Positions 23,016-34,973 of a DNA stretch of 64,000 nt are shown one piece after another. The notes below the pieces were generated by a model. That model ran no database searches. It worked only from the letters and a program-made list of their open reading frames with translations, and was not told the DNA's origin. Source of the DNA: Bidens hawaiensis. Taxonomy: Eukaryota > Streptophyta > Magnoliopsida > Asterales > Asteraceae. The first letter of the stretch is position 1. Each line of letters opens with the position of its first letter. The position numbers and the translations under genes are program-made. The DNA lies in contig JAIQDT010000229.1 in assembly GCA_021521415.1 (NCBI GenBank), positions 992,001 to 1,056,000 of the forward strand, written 5' to 3'.

Positions 23016-23371
23016 AGCCAGTCGATGAGAATGGCTCTCATTCTGTCGGTTATGTCATGTTGTTGCGACAGATAAGTAGGTGAAACACAGCTCAATATCT
23101 GCAATTATAAATGACAGTTTAGCAAGATGGTAACTTTATATTTGACTTTTAACGGGTCAAACAGGTAAGCTCGACCCCAAGTGCATTCAGGTAAGCCAGT
23201 CGATGAGAATGGCTCTCATTCTGTCGGTTATGTCATGTTGTTGCGACAGATAAGTAGGTGAAACACAGCTCAATATCTGCAATTATAAATGACAGTTTAG
23301 CAAGATGGTAACTTTATATTTGACTTTTAACGGGTCAAACAGGTAAGCTCGACCCCAAGTGCATTCAGATG
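23016..23371. repeat. Exact 178-bp tandem duplication copying a cyclin exon
   Basis: 23016-23193 and 23194-23371 look identical. The inner copy is the working exon 23009-23098 with its acceptor. The outer copy, met first by transcription, keeps the acceptor but lost the donor; reading through it gives ...IDWL followed by two codons and TGA, so its use would truncate the protein. Confidence 0.9.
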
Positions 23372-23539
23372 CCCATAACATCTTTAATCCATGTTTTTCA
23401 AGAATAAAGGACAAAATATGGTAACTTAATATCTGCAAGTTTAAATGATTATATAGCAATATGGTAACTTTATATATATGGGTTGATTGTGGTTATATTT
23501 GACTTTAGATGCTTATAGCATTAAAGCAAAAATGACTGA

Positions 23540-24005
23540 ATATGGGTCAACCTAGCCCGGTCAGCCCACTTTGACCCATATTAAAAAATATTGTTTGGAC
23601 TCCAACCCGATTCGAATCGTTAGCCAACTGATTCGTTGACCAGCCTGGATTTTACCACCTCTAGTGAAAAGTGCATTTAGATGCTTATAACCCCTCTTAG
23701 ATCTTTTATTCAAGTAAAAATGACAAAATATGTTCGCGGGTCAATCTAGCCCGATAAGCGCAGTTAACCCGTATTAAAAACACCATATGGATCCCAACCC
23801 GATTCAATTCAAATAAAAAAGATAAAACATGTTGTGGGTCAACCTAACCCGATCAGCCCCCTTTGGCCCGCATTAATATAATCATTTAGGCCCCAACCTG
23901 GTCCAATACAAGTAAAAAAAGGACCAAATATGTTTGTGGGTCAACCTAGACCGATTCGACTCAATAGCCAACCCGTCCAAAACGAGCCCACTTTTACCAC
24001 CTCTT
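23540..24005. repeat. Degenerate intronic repeat with GGGTCAACCTA words
   Basis: Within the long cyclin intron, four loose copies of a 100-190-bp unit share GGGTCAACCTA(G/A)CCCGAT, CCAACCCGATTC and AAGTAAAAA-ACAAAATATG. CACCTCTA at 23656 and CACCTCT near 23997 resemble hAT ends seen elsewhere, so this may be a decayed transposon. Confidence 0.5.
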
Positions 24006-24193
24006 TCGATTTTCACAACTTGATAAAAGATTTATAAACTACATAAAAATAAACTCATAAATCAGCGTAATATGTGTAACCAAAATATTACCTCTTGTTC
24101 CTTGTAGTGAGCATAAAGCTCATCAATGTACTCCACAACAGCAAGCGGATCATCCTTGTCAGCCGCATCGATATCCAAAACCGGTTCCTCGTA

Positions 24194-24550
24194 TATATCC
24201 TCATCCTAATAAACAGATTCATAACATCAGTATGTTTATCTTAAAAAACCTAAAAAATAACAATAAAGGAAACAAAAAGATTAATAATTAAAGTACCATC
24301 TTATCGATTTCATCCAACATAGATTCGGTATGCTGCACAAACATTGGTGCATATCATCTTCAACATCAATTATATCCTCATCCTAATAAACAGATTCATA
24401 ACATCAGTATCTTTATCTTAAAAAACCTAAAAAATAACAATAAAGGAAACAAAAAGATTAATAATTAAAGTACCATCTTATCGATTTCATCCAACATAGA
24501 TTCGGTATGCTGCACAAACATTGGTGCATTAAAATCATCTTCAACATCAA
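24194..24550. repeat. 177-bp tandem duplication across a cyclin exon-intron boundary
   Basis: Copies begin at 24194 and 24371 (TATATCCTCATCCTAATAAA). Differences: GTATGTTT/GTATCTTT and a 4-base gap (GTGCATATCATC versus GTGCATTAAAATCATC). The copy creates a chimeric exon of 86 nt (24297-24382) with good acceptor and donor; because 86 is not a multiple of three, including it would break the frame. Confidence 0.85.
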
Positions 24551-25607
24551 TTAAATCTTCATTCTCAATCTGATCAGGGATTGTTTCGATTTTCGGCTTC
24601 TTTCCCTATTAAAAAAAAATTCAAGTATAAAACTGATTAAAAAAAGTAATTCACAATTATTAATTATCAAAAGCATATAGGGTGTATTGTATGTATACCT
24701 CTGGTAAAGGTAGTGATGGTTTGTTGGTAGTAACTTGTGTACTAAATGCCCTGCAGAAACAACAGCCAAAAGTCTACTATAATTAATTATATCAAACACA
24801 AACATCTTGTAACAAGAACAACAAAAATATCCTATTACCGACCTCGTAACGGGTCGACGAACCGGAACAAGTGGTTTCTTAGCAGGGATTGGTTTTTTTC
24901 TATACAAAAAAATAAAACAACTTCATGACAAAATCCCATATATATAAAAAAACAAGAAAATTAAAAAAAGTGACTTTTTTACCCTTGTAACCCATACGGG
25001 TACGATGTCGGTGCACAGATAATATTCTTGTTAATCTCACTTAAAGCCTCCTGTTCTGACCATACCCGGGCTTCATCCCGCCTCCTGCAACTATCAAAGA
25101 TTCAAAAGTTAGGGTTTTTAATCTTTTTTTTTTAGTCAGGCATTTAATCAAACACTTGGCGTGCATTCTTTAATTTAACAATTACCTTGTGTTTTCGGGC
25201 GAATCACATCTGGGTTATTCTCCTTCAGTCCAGCCATGTCACTGTACAAAACCAATTTCCATAATATTAACTATTAAAAGATATTTCGATTAAAGATCAT
25301 AATAACAGTAGGAATAATAAATAAACACGAACCCACGTTTATGTCGATTAATGATCTTCAATTTCTTCACAAACTGATCGAATACTACACAGATGAGATC
25401 GATTAACAGATCAATTGATGAACTCCATGGATGGATTAATCTTGAATTTTGAATTTTGATCCGTTGGTGGGTGAGTATTGGAAAAGGGGTTTTGGGGATT
25501 AATAATTTGGGGTTGAATTGAAATCGAATGAGAATGAATTTGTAATGTAAAGAGCGGATGAATAATAATAATAATAAGAAGAATAATAAAAATAGACTTT
25601 TGAAAGT

Positions 25608-25634
25608 AACGGCTAGTTGATTACAGCCGTTGGA
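25608..25634. promoter_or_regulatory. Two divergent MSA motifs upstream of the cyclin
   Basis: AACGGCTA (25608-25615, plus) and TCCAACGGCTG (25634-25624, minus) lie 371-397 bp before the cyclin ATG. The second matches the MSA consensus at 10 of 11 positions. MSA pairs are a known feature of plant B-cyclin promoters, which supports the gene call. Confidence 0.65.
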
Positions 25635-25886
25635 TCTTTTGATCTGTGTGGGCTTAAGTTTCATACAGGTCCCTGAAGGTATGGGGTGTTTACAATACTG
25701 ACGCAATAGTTAGTGTTTGTTGGAAGGTGGGTTTTATGACTTTTATCATCCAACTAACGGCACTCTCGTTTGAATAGGAAAGGCTTTTTTTTATTGATTA
25801 AACTAGAAAATTTAATTTGTTTTGATAACCAGTGATTTGCTGGTGTGTTGCATGTATGTAAAGACGTTGTAGCGGTTAGTCAACGT

Positions 25887-26875
25887 CAGTGGCGAAGCTT
25901 GGACTTCGTCACGGCGGTGACCGAAGTCACGAACCCAAAAATTTTCGGGTCAATGATTTGGTTCGTGTTGGTGGTTCGGTTCGGGTCGACGATTCGGTTC
26001 GTGTTGGTGGTTCGGTTCGGGTCGGATCAAACAATATGACATCTATATGTCTATTTTTTTTTTCATTCATTCAAAAACGATTGTTCTTACAATTAAAAAA
26101 AAACTAGACCTAAAATATTCATAATAATGCGAGCGCCGAGAGGAGGGGTGAGTACCTTAGAAGAAAAATTACAAAGCAACTCAACAATCTTTAAAATTTT
26201 TGAATTCCTCAATTATGGATTTCCGAATCAAATGTTTCAGTAATTTCTTTTCTATGTGAACCACCAAGCAAATTAAGAAAATTTAATAGGGTGAGTTAAA
26301 GTAAAATTTCACCATACAATACAAATTACAAGCTTAGTTGATTAATTTCCCCAAATCCTAATTTTATAATCCTTGAACATAAAGATGAACTATGTTTAAC
26401 AACAACACAAAGATAGAACTATTACCTTGCTACCAGGGCCGAGCAAAGGGCGTAGGCGGTCAGGCGGTGGACGGTGTGGCGGTGGACGGCCCGCGCTGAG
26501 CAGAAGAAGGGGCGCAGGTAATGTAGCTGGGTTTTCTAAAAGAATTCCGTTCTTTTTTTTTGTAAGTTTTGTTAACATGTTTTTATTTTTATAATTTACA
26601 AAAAGCCCCCTCAATTTTACGTTTTATAAAAACAAAGTTTTTTACTAATTTTGTAGCTTTGTTTATAAAAACTGTGAGGTTTTATAAAAAAAATCAAACG
26701 ATGGGGTATTATAATTAAAAAAAAATAAGTGGTGACCGGTAGCATTTTGGAAATATACATCCGGGGTGACCGTGATTAATGCCTATAAAATTTTTTGGGA
26801 AAAATCGCGAAATTTACTACGGAAAAAATGACAATGACCGGGGCCACCCCGGGTCCCCACTGAGCTTCGCCCCTG
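25887..26875. mobile_element. hAT-type non-autonomous element, 989 bp, perfect duplication
   Basis: Ends CAGTGGCGAAGCTTGG and CTGAGCTTCGCCCCTG are inverted repeats. GTCAACGT occurs directly before (25879-25886) and after (26876-26883). It has GC-rich ends, an AT-rich centre and no transposase. The end sequence is related to those at 19050 and 30318. Confidence 0.88.
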
Positions 26876-26883
26876 GTCAACGT

Positions 26884-28499
26884 GAATTCGGTCGATATTT
26901 GCTACATAAACCTAAAGTATAAACTCGTTAGATTAGCATATCTAAAATTTAAAAAAAAAACAAAAAATAGCAACGCTCGTATATCGTATTATAAAATAAC
27001 GTATTTATTTGGTAGGTAAAATCTAGATGTTATTAAAACCCGAACATTGAGGCGGTGAGTCTACTCAAATTCGATTGATTTCAGTTATGTTCTTTAAAGT
27101 ACTGTAACCATTAAAAACACACACAAAATTATAAAAATTGATCCGTGTGGACTTAAGTTTCATATAGGACCCTCAAGTTATAGATTGTTTAAATTGAAAA
27201 TGATTCCATTTTAAGTCTTTTTATATTAATTAATTAAAATAGATGTGCCAGTTGTTTGATGATGGAATGGGATGGTTTCGTTTGGTTTGAACTTTTAGTA
27301 TTTAGTATTTACATCTATTATATTTTTATATATCAACGTTACTTTAGTCATTTTCATTGAATGATATTAAAAATTTATTTAGTTCATGTGACCATTTGTA
27401 ACTTCGTTAATATAAAAACCTTATTTTCTATGCTCTTTCATTACTTTCGTAAGGTACTTTCCCGGGCAGATATTTTGAGTGGCGTTGTTATCAGGTTGAT
27501 TGATGAAGAGTGATGTGTTGACGGTTGATTTACCTATCAGCGTCGTTATCATTTGCACTGAGGGTTGTTGTGATAGGAAAGCACTTGAAACATCCAGTGT
27601 CCTAACAACTTCTGGTTGGAGAAAGAAGAATACAAATGTAGAAAGACCCGTAATTATTTCATGTCGTACTTTAAATCTGATAACTTTATACTAATGATTC
27701 TCTTTCTTTAGAAATGGGCTAGGTATCATATTTTTATAAGTGTTTTTGGGGTTTTGGTGAATAACTTGATTTACATGTTTTATATGAGTTTGAATATAAA
27801 AACAACTTTTCTAGGTTGTGGGGTTTTTGTTTGAATAATTTGTTTTAATGTTTTAGGTTGTTTTGTATTTGTTGTAGTAAAAACAAACTTTTATTAGGTT
27901 GTGGGGTTTGGTAGAACTTGACATTGGTTACTGGTTGTGTGTACTCGTCGGTATTAACTTGTTCAAAGTGGAGGTGGCAAATGGTTGTTGGCGGTGGGTC
28001 GTCCTTGAAAATGATGACAAAAACGAGTACTAATTTTGAAGTGTAAGAATACAATGGCCATCTTAATGAAGTTAACATATTTTTAATGCAAGCTAAAGAA
28101 GATGATCAAATATATTACGAGTCGAGCAAACAATGAGGACCAAACTAGTTCTTTATAAGTTAAGATTGGATATGCAATATAGTAGATCATCCATGTAATT
28201 TACTATTTAATTAATATCCGTGTAATTTACTATTTAATTTATAAAAATCAACTTTTATAAATTATTTTTTCTTTATATAGTATTTCTTGTTAAGATCCTT
28301 TTTGTTTTCAATACAATAACAAACAAGATTATGATATATAATATATCAACAAAAGGATTAGGTTTAAATAAGAAGTTTGATTTTCCTAAAAAGGCTAGGA
28401 ATGAGGGTATTTTAGTCTAACACTTAAATATCAAAACCCACTTAATTTAATTTCAAAAACCCACTTACATTAATTTCAAAAACACACTTACATAAACCC
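26884..28499. other. AT-rich intergenic DNA, nothing recognised
   Basis: No exon or transposon end could be supported. A short duplicated word (CCGTGTAATTTACTATTTAATT and a copy) occurs near 28190-28245. Confidence 0.4.
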
Positions 28500-28745
28500 A
28501 ATTACATATTTACTCTCGCCCACCGCCACCACTCCATCGCCCACCGCCACCACAACCGTCACCCACCGCCACCACCTCACCGGAAAAGTTCGGAAAAACA
28601 CAATGGAAAAAAACACAACGAAAAAAAAACACAATGAAAAAAACACAATGTAAAAAATACAATGAAAAAAACACAATAAAAAATACTATTGTATAACACA
28701 ATTTTGTAAAACACAATTTGGTAAAACACAATTTGTAAAAAACTC
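28500..28745. repeat. CCACCGC tract followed by AAAAAACACAATG repeats
   Basis: 28515-28577 is built from CCACCGCCACCAC and GCCCACC words. 28590-28740 holds about nine copies of an AAAAACACAATG-like unit. Apparent open frames through it on the minus strand are only repeat translation. Confidence 0.75.
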
Positions 28746-30225
28746 ACTAATTTTTTTTAAATTTTATATTACAATATGGTACTCATATGAAAGATAAAAA
28801 GAAACTCGTTATTATGGTGAATTTGTTTTTCAATAAAAACGTCATAAAAAAAGTTATGGACGTTTTAAAATGATTGGGGAATTTGACATGTGCCTTGCAT
28901 ATGGAGAGAGAAAGTCAACAAATGTGTTATTCCTTTTATGCCCTCCCCCTTCTTTCACACTTGATTTCCTCCTAAACTAATCTCAACCCTCCATATTCAA
29001 AATCAATGGACAAGATTACTTCTTATCCTTCCTACAAAAACTATACTTCCTATTATAACCTAACCCTCAACAAAAAAAACACATCAAGATTTATAATGGT
29101 TCAGATTGATTTACGCTAACTCCTTGATAGTACGAGAGTTTACTTCACTAAAAGCTTCTCTCTAAAGTGTCAGATAAAACTTTGTTTTTTTTCCAGAGGT
29201 AAGAGTATAAATCTTGTAAAGTGTGTGTAAGTTGCCATTCTTACAAAAATGATAATCTTATCTTGATGTTCTATATAGGACCAGAACTCGATTACGAACC
29301 TAACCCAAAGCAGCCCGAAATATGATTAAACAGCACCGCGAACTTGAGCGAAATGACCCGAGAAAACTGAAACCCGAGAAGAAAAACGAGTTTCTTTTTA
29401 CCGTTTTTATTTTACCCCAAAACCCGAATTCCCGATTAACCCATCACATATTGGCCGGGTCCGTTTTTTGATAGAGTATCAGCAACACAAAACACGCGCA
29501 AAGTGACACGAGAAACCCAAGAGCAAACCCCGAATAACGGCCTTGAGTGTCTTTGTCTACTTTTCTATTTTAACCCGGTGCGGTTTCTAACCATAATTGA
29601 TCGGCGAAACCAACCAACTCCCCCGAACCCACTCGAAGCCTGGGTTAAGTAATAATTAACTTGGAACTCAATGTCTTGGTCTCTACCGCACTACATCATG
29701 TGATAGGTATGATGACTTCAAATGTTGTGTGTATTCTTTTAAATTGTAATCAGATGATCCATTTCTTAATCAAGTGGTGTCCACATCAGTTTGTTATTGT
29801 TTCTACATAAATGACCCTATAAATTTCAAACATGACATAAGGTTAAAAGATGAAGCATAACTTGTGGTTGAAACATTATCTATGACATAGAAAAATCTTA
29901 CTATACTGTTAAAGCAAACAACAATTTTTACATAACATAATTCTAAGATTTTCATATAAATGTCAACTACATGTCATGTCACAACTTTCTTATCTTACTA
30001 ATTGCCAACTCACCACCTTCCTGTTATTTAAACCATAACATTAAAACCATAATACGTACACATTCTTCTTTTCCTCTCCCTCTTGTCGTTTAATCAATAC
30101 TCTCGAACATCAATCACAATTCTTAACAATTATCAAATCCCGAAGATTATCTTCCGTTTATTCGGTATCATAATCCTTTCCCCCTATTATTCGATTCTCA
30201 TTGTATTATTGTTTATTTTCATTTT
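28746..30225. other. Intergenic DNA, nothing recognised
   Basis: Mostly AT-rich. A GC-richer patch (29280-29660) has many ACCCGA words, as in the hAT MITEs, but no clear ends. Confidence 0.35.
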
Positions 30226-31578
30226 ATGTTTGCTTGCACTTTATGGTTTCTATTTGTGCCTTTAAGGGTGACATGCTTGAAAGATACTGAGACTTGCTAT
30301 TTTCGTCCGGTGATGATCAGGGGCGGATCTATAGTAGAAGTGGGTGGTTCCGAGTTTCGAAATAATAGTCTAATTATATATAGAAAATATAAAAGGAATC
30401 ACCTTATAAATAGGAAAGGAACCACTGCATAAAAGTTCGAAGTGCTGGTTCAGCCGGTATGGTGTTTGTTTGGTTACCTTAAGGTCGCAGGTTCCATTCT
30501 TGTTGGAGGATAGATTTGTTCTTATTTTTTTTTTACCAACTTACCTTATGGGTTTTATTAAAACACTAAGACCACAACAAAAAATTTGGCGCCTCTTCAG
30601 TCTTCCCTGGCCTCTCTTCAAACACAGACAGCCTATTTCCCCTGACCCCTCGTCCCCGTTCAGCCGTTCTCTTCTTCCCACTTTGAAGGTATGTTCGATC
30701 TTCCATGTTCTTTCCCAATTCCCATCGATATGTTGAAATAATTTTTGGGATTTTTGCTTTCTTCTATTGTCTTATATGGTCTAGGTTGTGTTAATAAGTG
30801 GTTTGGTTGTTTAACTCTCACATTCAGCTCTCAAATCTTTCTAATTAGGTGGTAGAATGAGATGAATAAATGTTTTTTTATTGTAACAATTATGCTTACA
30901 AGGTGTTCAATGAAATGCCTCTTAGAAAGTTTTCTATAAAATGATCATCCATTTTTTAAATTGTTGCTATAGTTTTAATTGTTCTTGACTTCTTGTTAAT
31001 TGTTTTTGATTGTTACTTTAGTTTTAATTAGTTAGATTGTTGGTTTTAATTTCTTAGTTTGTTAGAATTTGTTAGTTTCTTATAGTTTTTAATTTGTTAG
31101 TTTGTAATTGTTGATTTGTAGGTATATTGAATGTTAAGAGATATTTCCAAAGTGAACCATCGAACCTTGGATCATCAATTTCAAGTAGTAAACCGTCAAA
31201 AATAATTTTTGATGATCTTTCATAGGATCCTTTCGAAAGGCAAACCATTTCATCTTATCAGCGAAGTTAAAAAGATGAAATTAGACGGGCATATCTACTT
31301 AGAGGTACGTGTCAACAAACCGGGCATGATTTTCCTCTAACCAATTTAGTTGGTAAATTAAGACACTTTAATGACGGTATCTTTTTTATTATTTTATCGT
31401 ATTTTTATTATGTAATGAGCTTTGGCCGAATAATCGAACCGACCCGGAATTTTTTATACCCAACCGACTCTATGAAATTGAAGCATATAAAAGTAGTGCA
31501 CCACCTAAAAAAAATTCCTAGATCCGCCACTGGTGATGATTGTCGGCCGTCAAAAGGGTTTCTTCGCCTCGATCACAG
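30226..31578 (+). pseudogene. Possible exon split by a hAT insertion (unrecognised)
   Basis: An ATG at 30226 opens a frame that reaches the transposon at 30318. Beyond the transposon, with one copy of the 8-bp duplication ignored, the frame continues (VGRQKGFFASIT) to a plausible donor, ACAG|GTTCG, at 31578. The N-terminus is hydrophobic (FACTLWFLFVPL). I do not recognise the product. Continuity across the insertion is the only support for a coding exon, and it is short enough to be chance. Confidence 0.3.
30318..31532. mobile_element. hAT-type non-autonomous element, 1215 bp, perfect duplication
   Basis: Ends CAGGGGCGGATCTA and TAGATCCGCCACTG are inverted repeats with one mismatch. GTGATGAT stands on both sides (30310-30317 and 31533-31540). 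A tRNA-like stretch near 30440-30500 (TGGTTCAGCCGGTATGG, then GCAGGTTCCATTC) lies inside. No transposase. Confidence 0.88.
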
Positions 31579-32433
31579 GTTCGTTAATTCCTAATAAAAC
31601 TTGGTTTATGTTTGATTACAATTTTGCTTTATGTGCCTATAAGACAATTAAAATAAATAGGCTTTTTGAGTCCTATATTTTGAGTCATAATCTTCTCTGC
31701 GCATTGTTTTTTTAACTCAAATAGAGTAGTTAATTCCTTTAAAATGATTATAGCCATCTATTTTTTCATTTGTTAACGGACTATTTTGTAAGGTGTGATG
31801 TATTGTCTTCATAGCTACTTTCGTTCCGGTCATTTAGGTTTGTTTTGAGTTGTTTCAAAATGTTTAGAATTTTAATTCTTAGATTGTGTTTTTATTTGTT
31901 TTTTGATATTTATTGTTATGTCTCATGCTCTGTATTTTTTTAAAAATATTTACATAAAGATTTTGGAAAAAAAGTCTTATAGAAAAATGTGACTTGGATA
32001 TTCAGAATTATATGATTGTTAATCAAGATCTATTAACAAGTTATATGAATAAACCAACCAATTTCCCAAAAATGGTATAATATTAGTTAAATAATAATAA
32101 ATTGATTTAACGAGCATTTATATTTATCAATCAATGCAAACAAAAAAATAAATAAATTATAATTTATTTTAAAATTTTAAAATCTTTAATTTTATAGTAG
32201 CTGACTTTATGTAAACATGTTAAACTTAAAAGTTTAAACACTTAATTTATAAATTTGGAAACAAATGTTTATATCTTATAAATTGCTTAAATGCTCTTTT
32301 AAACACCATATATTTTTTAAAAGAATGACTGTTTAATAGGTTTGGCTAACTCATTAAGTTTTAAACGGTTTCATCATAAATTAAATATTTTTCTCAATAT
32401 AGAATGAAATCTTTCATTACTATTCATTCAAAA
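31579..32433. other. AT-rich DNA, nothing recognised
   Basis: If the preceding segment is an exon this would be intron; otherwise it is intergenic. No repeat boundary is seen before the Helitron. Confidence 0.35.
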
Positions 32434-34973
32434 CTAGTTTGAGACCCATGTATTACACGGAATTGATGAGAATTTTGATCTTTAAACATCAAGCAAAATA
32501 CAATAAATAACACAATTATCATATATTGTTAATGCAGTTACAATTTACATTAAAACTATAAGAATTACAAAGCAAACATTACACAAATAATTTACAAATA
32601 ACAAAAAATTTCCTTGTAGACTAGATTTGTGTTTATATTGATCAATAGCCTTGTTTATCAAGAATAAATATCTATAATCAACGTCTACTTTTAACTCTTG
32701 ATAAGGCAACGTATAGTTGTCCATGTGAGAACACGGGTTCTTTCAAGTACAAATCAACCCTAGATAATGATTAACCTTGGCTTTTGTTTATGATCATCGC
32801 GAAACACCGTACATCTTCCAAATAATCAAAGATTTCGGATTTTAAGGTATTTTAGCAAGGTAAATGATCTGACCAGATTAAAAAAACTGTGATTATAGCT
32901 TTCCCATATTAAGCCATTGATTTCTTCCCTAAAATATATTTACCTAAAATAATCTATTGATTTATATTTAGGGAATATTAAAAAATTAAAATAATCTTTT
33001 ATTCCTTAACGGGTCAAACAGGTAGAAAATTGTCCAAAGTGAGTTTTTAATGCATACTCAAAAGTGATTTATTGTATTGATTGGATGATAATTCTATTTA
33101 TATAGCTTTATCCTCATATTAAACACATTATAATTCCTTGTGAAAATTTTGACAAAAAAATGTTCCAAGCTCAGCCTGACATCTACTAAAAAATTTCAAC
33201 CTACTGATTCAATGAACAAATGATGAAAACCCTACTCTTTATAATAATCAACCTGTTGATGCAATGAGCCAACGATGCAATACATGAAATCAAATCCTTT
33301 CCTTTTTAACTTCAAATGTTAATGCACAGCTAATTAACTGAAATTATAGGTGAGCATGTATGTAATTATTAATTTATAGAGATTGAAAGTTAAAAATTGA
33401 TTCTGAAATTTAAAACTAATAATGATAGGTTTCCAGCATTTAAGCTTAAAACTTAAAACCGGATTTGCAGGTTATGTTAGGTATTAATAATGGTTTTTGT
33501 TTTTAAAATTAAGAGAATTTCTACTATATTTATAAATATACATAAAAAGTTACATTTAAATTAAACCAAATTTACCATGAGTGCAACATATGACATGTTT
33601 AGGGGAAAAAACTAACTGATAGTGGCAATTATACGTACCAACATCATAGCAACATTTCCTTTAACACCACGAGTCAACTTCATTACCTAAAATTGCATGT
33701 GATCGAACAAAAGGTATTAAAAAAAAAGTGGGAATCAACAACAAAGTTAACAAGATGATAATCAAGTTGTTGAACTAATTACCTGAAGGTATAGATGTCA
33801 AATAGCCCTCCTCATAATCAAGATGTTGAAGTAATTTTTCTTTCAAAAGTGATGTTCTTTCATAAATGATTCGGTATTTAAAGTTTTATTAGGTGTATGT
33901 GAAAGATACATAGTAAGTAAGCTATAAAGTGATAATGCCTTACAGCATATAAGCATAATTAACTAACCAATTCCTACTTCAAAAGGTAACATCAAATTTA
34001 TGTGAAATTATATATAATACATGACCCTGAGAGGAAGTTGCTTGTTAATAATACCGCACTTAAGTTTATTTTTACAAAATACCCATTAGGGATGTTTATT
34101 AAAAAATAGAAAAGAGTCAAGTGGAGTCAAAATTTGAAAGACTAAATTAAATAACTGACTTGAAATTTAGTTTAGGTTCAATTTGAAATTAAAGATCTAG
34201 ATCTGATAACAAAAAATACAACACTACAGGTACTGTGATAACAAAAAAAATCTAGACTTTTAGTGAATGAATATTAACGAACATATTGAATTGGGAAATT
34301 GGGACAAAACAATAAAACCTAATCTATACAATAACTCACCTATGGTTAAAACTAAATAAACACGACCTCTATAAATTTGCAAATCAAATCGATACTTCCA
34401 ATTTCTGCAAACGAAACAATGAACTAATCAGGCATTGACGTAATTGAATTGGATTGGAACAAAAGTATAAAACCTAACGCATACAAAAACTCACCTACGG
34501 TTAAAATTAAGCAAATACACCTCCTTAAAATTGCAAATCAGTTCGATACTTCCAATTTCTGCAAACAAAACAAAGAATCGATCAGACATTTACACAATTG
34601 ATTTAGCAAACGAAAGAAGAAATCAGAAAAAAGATGTGCCAGCTTCATATGAATCCAAGCGAAGTGAATCGAATGTTGGATCAATATGGAGGAGGATGAT
34701 TTGGGTCGCCTTACAATAAATGGAGTGGTAGGTCACCGGATTTCTTTGCTTCTGGTATGTAAACAATCAGAGAGTAACCTAGGGTTACCATTCTATTGAA
34801 AGAAAAATAAAGCAGGTCAGAGAAAACATATAGATCCGAAAAAACATGTTGGGTCGGGTAATAAGCCAAAAGGGGTCAGAAAAAACCATATTTTGTAAAT
34901 GGGTTGGAAGGGTGAGAGGAGCTAAAAGAGTGACAAGTGACAAAAGTATGTATTCTTTTATTAGAGTAGTAGA
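32434..34973 (-). mobile_element. Helitron, 2540 bp, internally decayed
   Basis: Read on the minus strand it begins TCTACTACTCTAATAAAAGA at 34973, preceded by A. It ends CTCAAACTAG at 32434, followed by T, the A^T target and TC...CTAG ends of plant Helitrons. A weak hairpin (CCGTGTAATACATGG) lies just before the 3' end. A piece of Helitron helicase lies near the 3' end and the rest is non-coding, including an imperfect direct repeat of about 155 bp at 34330-34570. Confidence 0.8.
32678..32840 (-). pseudogene. Helitron helicase C-terminal remnant
   Basis: The minus strand reads ...RCFAMIINKSQG, a stop codon, then VDLYLKEPVFSHGQLYVALSRVKSRR and a stop. INKSQGQ and FSHGQLYVALSRV are the closing motifs of Pif1-type Helitron helicases (split here to respect length: INKSQG, LYLKEPVFSHGQ, LYVALSRVKS). 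The in-frame stop and the lack of upstream helicase and Rep domains make it non-functional. Confidence 0.85.

Larger units (their letters stand above)
21303..25237 (-). pseudogene. CYCB2-like: B2-type cyclin gene, full exon set but broken
   Basis: Exons (minus strand): 25237-25186, 25084-24983, 24899-24843, 24750-24699, 24605-24474, 24205-24092, 23098-23009, 22941-22720, 22620-22522, 22249-22068, 21423-21303. B-type hallmarks: MAGLKENNP start, [26 protein letters not shown] (HYKF marks B cyclins), [28 protein letters not shown], and the C-terminal HQKAGTG and KYSTSKYG. Exons total 1223 nt, one short of 408 codons. Breaks: a missing base in exon 2 (AACAGGAGGCTTTAAG) shifts frame inside the destruction box (expected RxALxxIxN) and brings TAA; exon 9 ends GAG|TTCTG where a GT donor is needed, and the nearest GT (GA|GTTC) shifts frame into a stop; two introns carry exon-copying tandem duplications. 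Retained introns show it is not a processed copy. In life it would be the mitotic CDK partner. Indel errors in the assembly are the alternative to pseudogenisation. Confidence 0.85.
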
